Below, in pieces: positions 4,735-5,508 of a stretch of DNA of 5,508 bases. The translations under genes were made by a program, and so were the position numbers. A model generated the notes under the pieces. It was not told the origin of the DNA. It made no database searches and was given only the letters and a program-made list of their open reading frames with translations. The DNA is taken from NCBI GenBank assembly GCA_018883285.1, contig VEQJ01000095.1, forward strand, positions 1 to 5,508. Direction: 5' to 3'. Numbering within the stretch: the stretch's first letter is position 1; every line of letters starts with the position of its first letter. This stretch comes from Alphaproteobacteria bacterium. GTDB taxonomy: Bacteria; Pseudomonadota; Alphaproteobacteria; CAISOG01.

Positions 4735-5508
<774 letters not shown>

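Overview
The window looks like part of an alphaproteobacterial chromosome. The 23S rRNA segment at the right edge has alphaproteobacterial-style sequence, and a bacterial frataxin and a HIT protein are also present. I do not place it below class level. Six protein-coding genes are supported, all on the + strand, the first cut by the left edge. The right-hand 1 kb is the end of an rRNA operon on the - strand (23S 3' part, spacer, 5S), so protein genes and rRNA are convergent.

Left block (2-840): the C-terminal end of an unrecognised protein overlaps by one base a PIN-domain (VapC-like) ribonuclease gene. This pair is AT-rich compared with the next block (hand count 19/60 G+C at 361-420 versus 40/60 at 2041-2100), which fits a mobile toxin-antitoxin-like module. 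A 144-base gap follows.

Middle block (985-3661): GC-rich and ordinary-looking. A frataxin gene (cyaY) overlaps by 8 bases a fused membrane/ATPase ABC exporter gene. A HIT-family nucleotide hydrolase follows 39 bases later with a good ribosome binding site. The three probably form one transcription unit. Iron-sulfur biology is suggested by frataxin, but the substrate of the exporter is not shown by the sequence.

Right block (3733-4356): two tandem paralogous genes encode tiny single-pass membrane proteins (68 and 79 aa) that I do not recognise. They share 50 of 66 aligned residues, including an unbroken block of 18, while most codons in that block differ silently. The ATAGGA-N8-ATGGAAGA start context is the same in both. 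This pair is the best candidate here for something undescribed.

rRNA block (4483-5508, - strand): 5S is enclosed by a long processing stem, a 137-base spacer separates it from 23S, and the 23S gene runs off the right edge. No tRNA lies downstream of 5S and no clear terminator separates the rRNA from the convergent small-protein gene.
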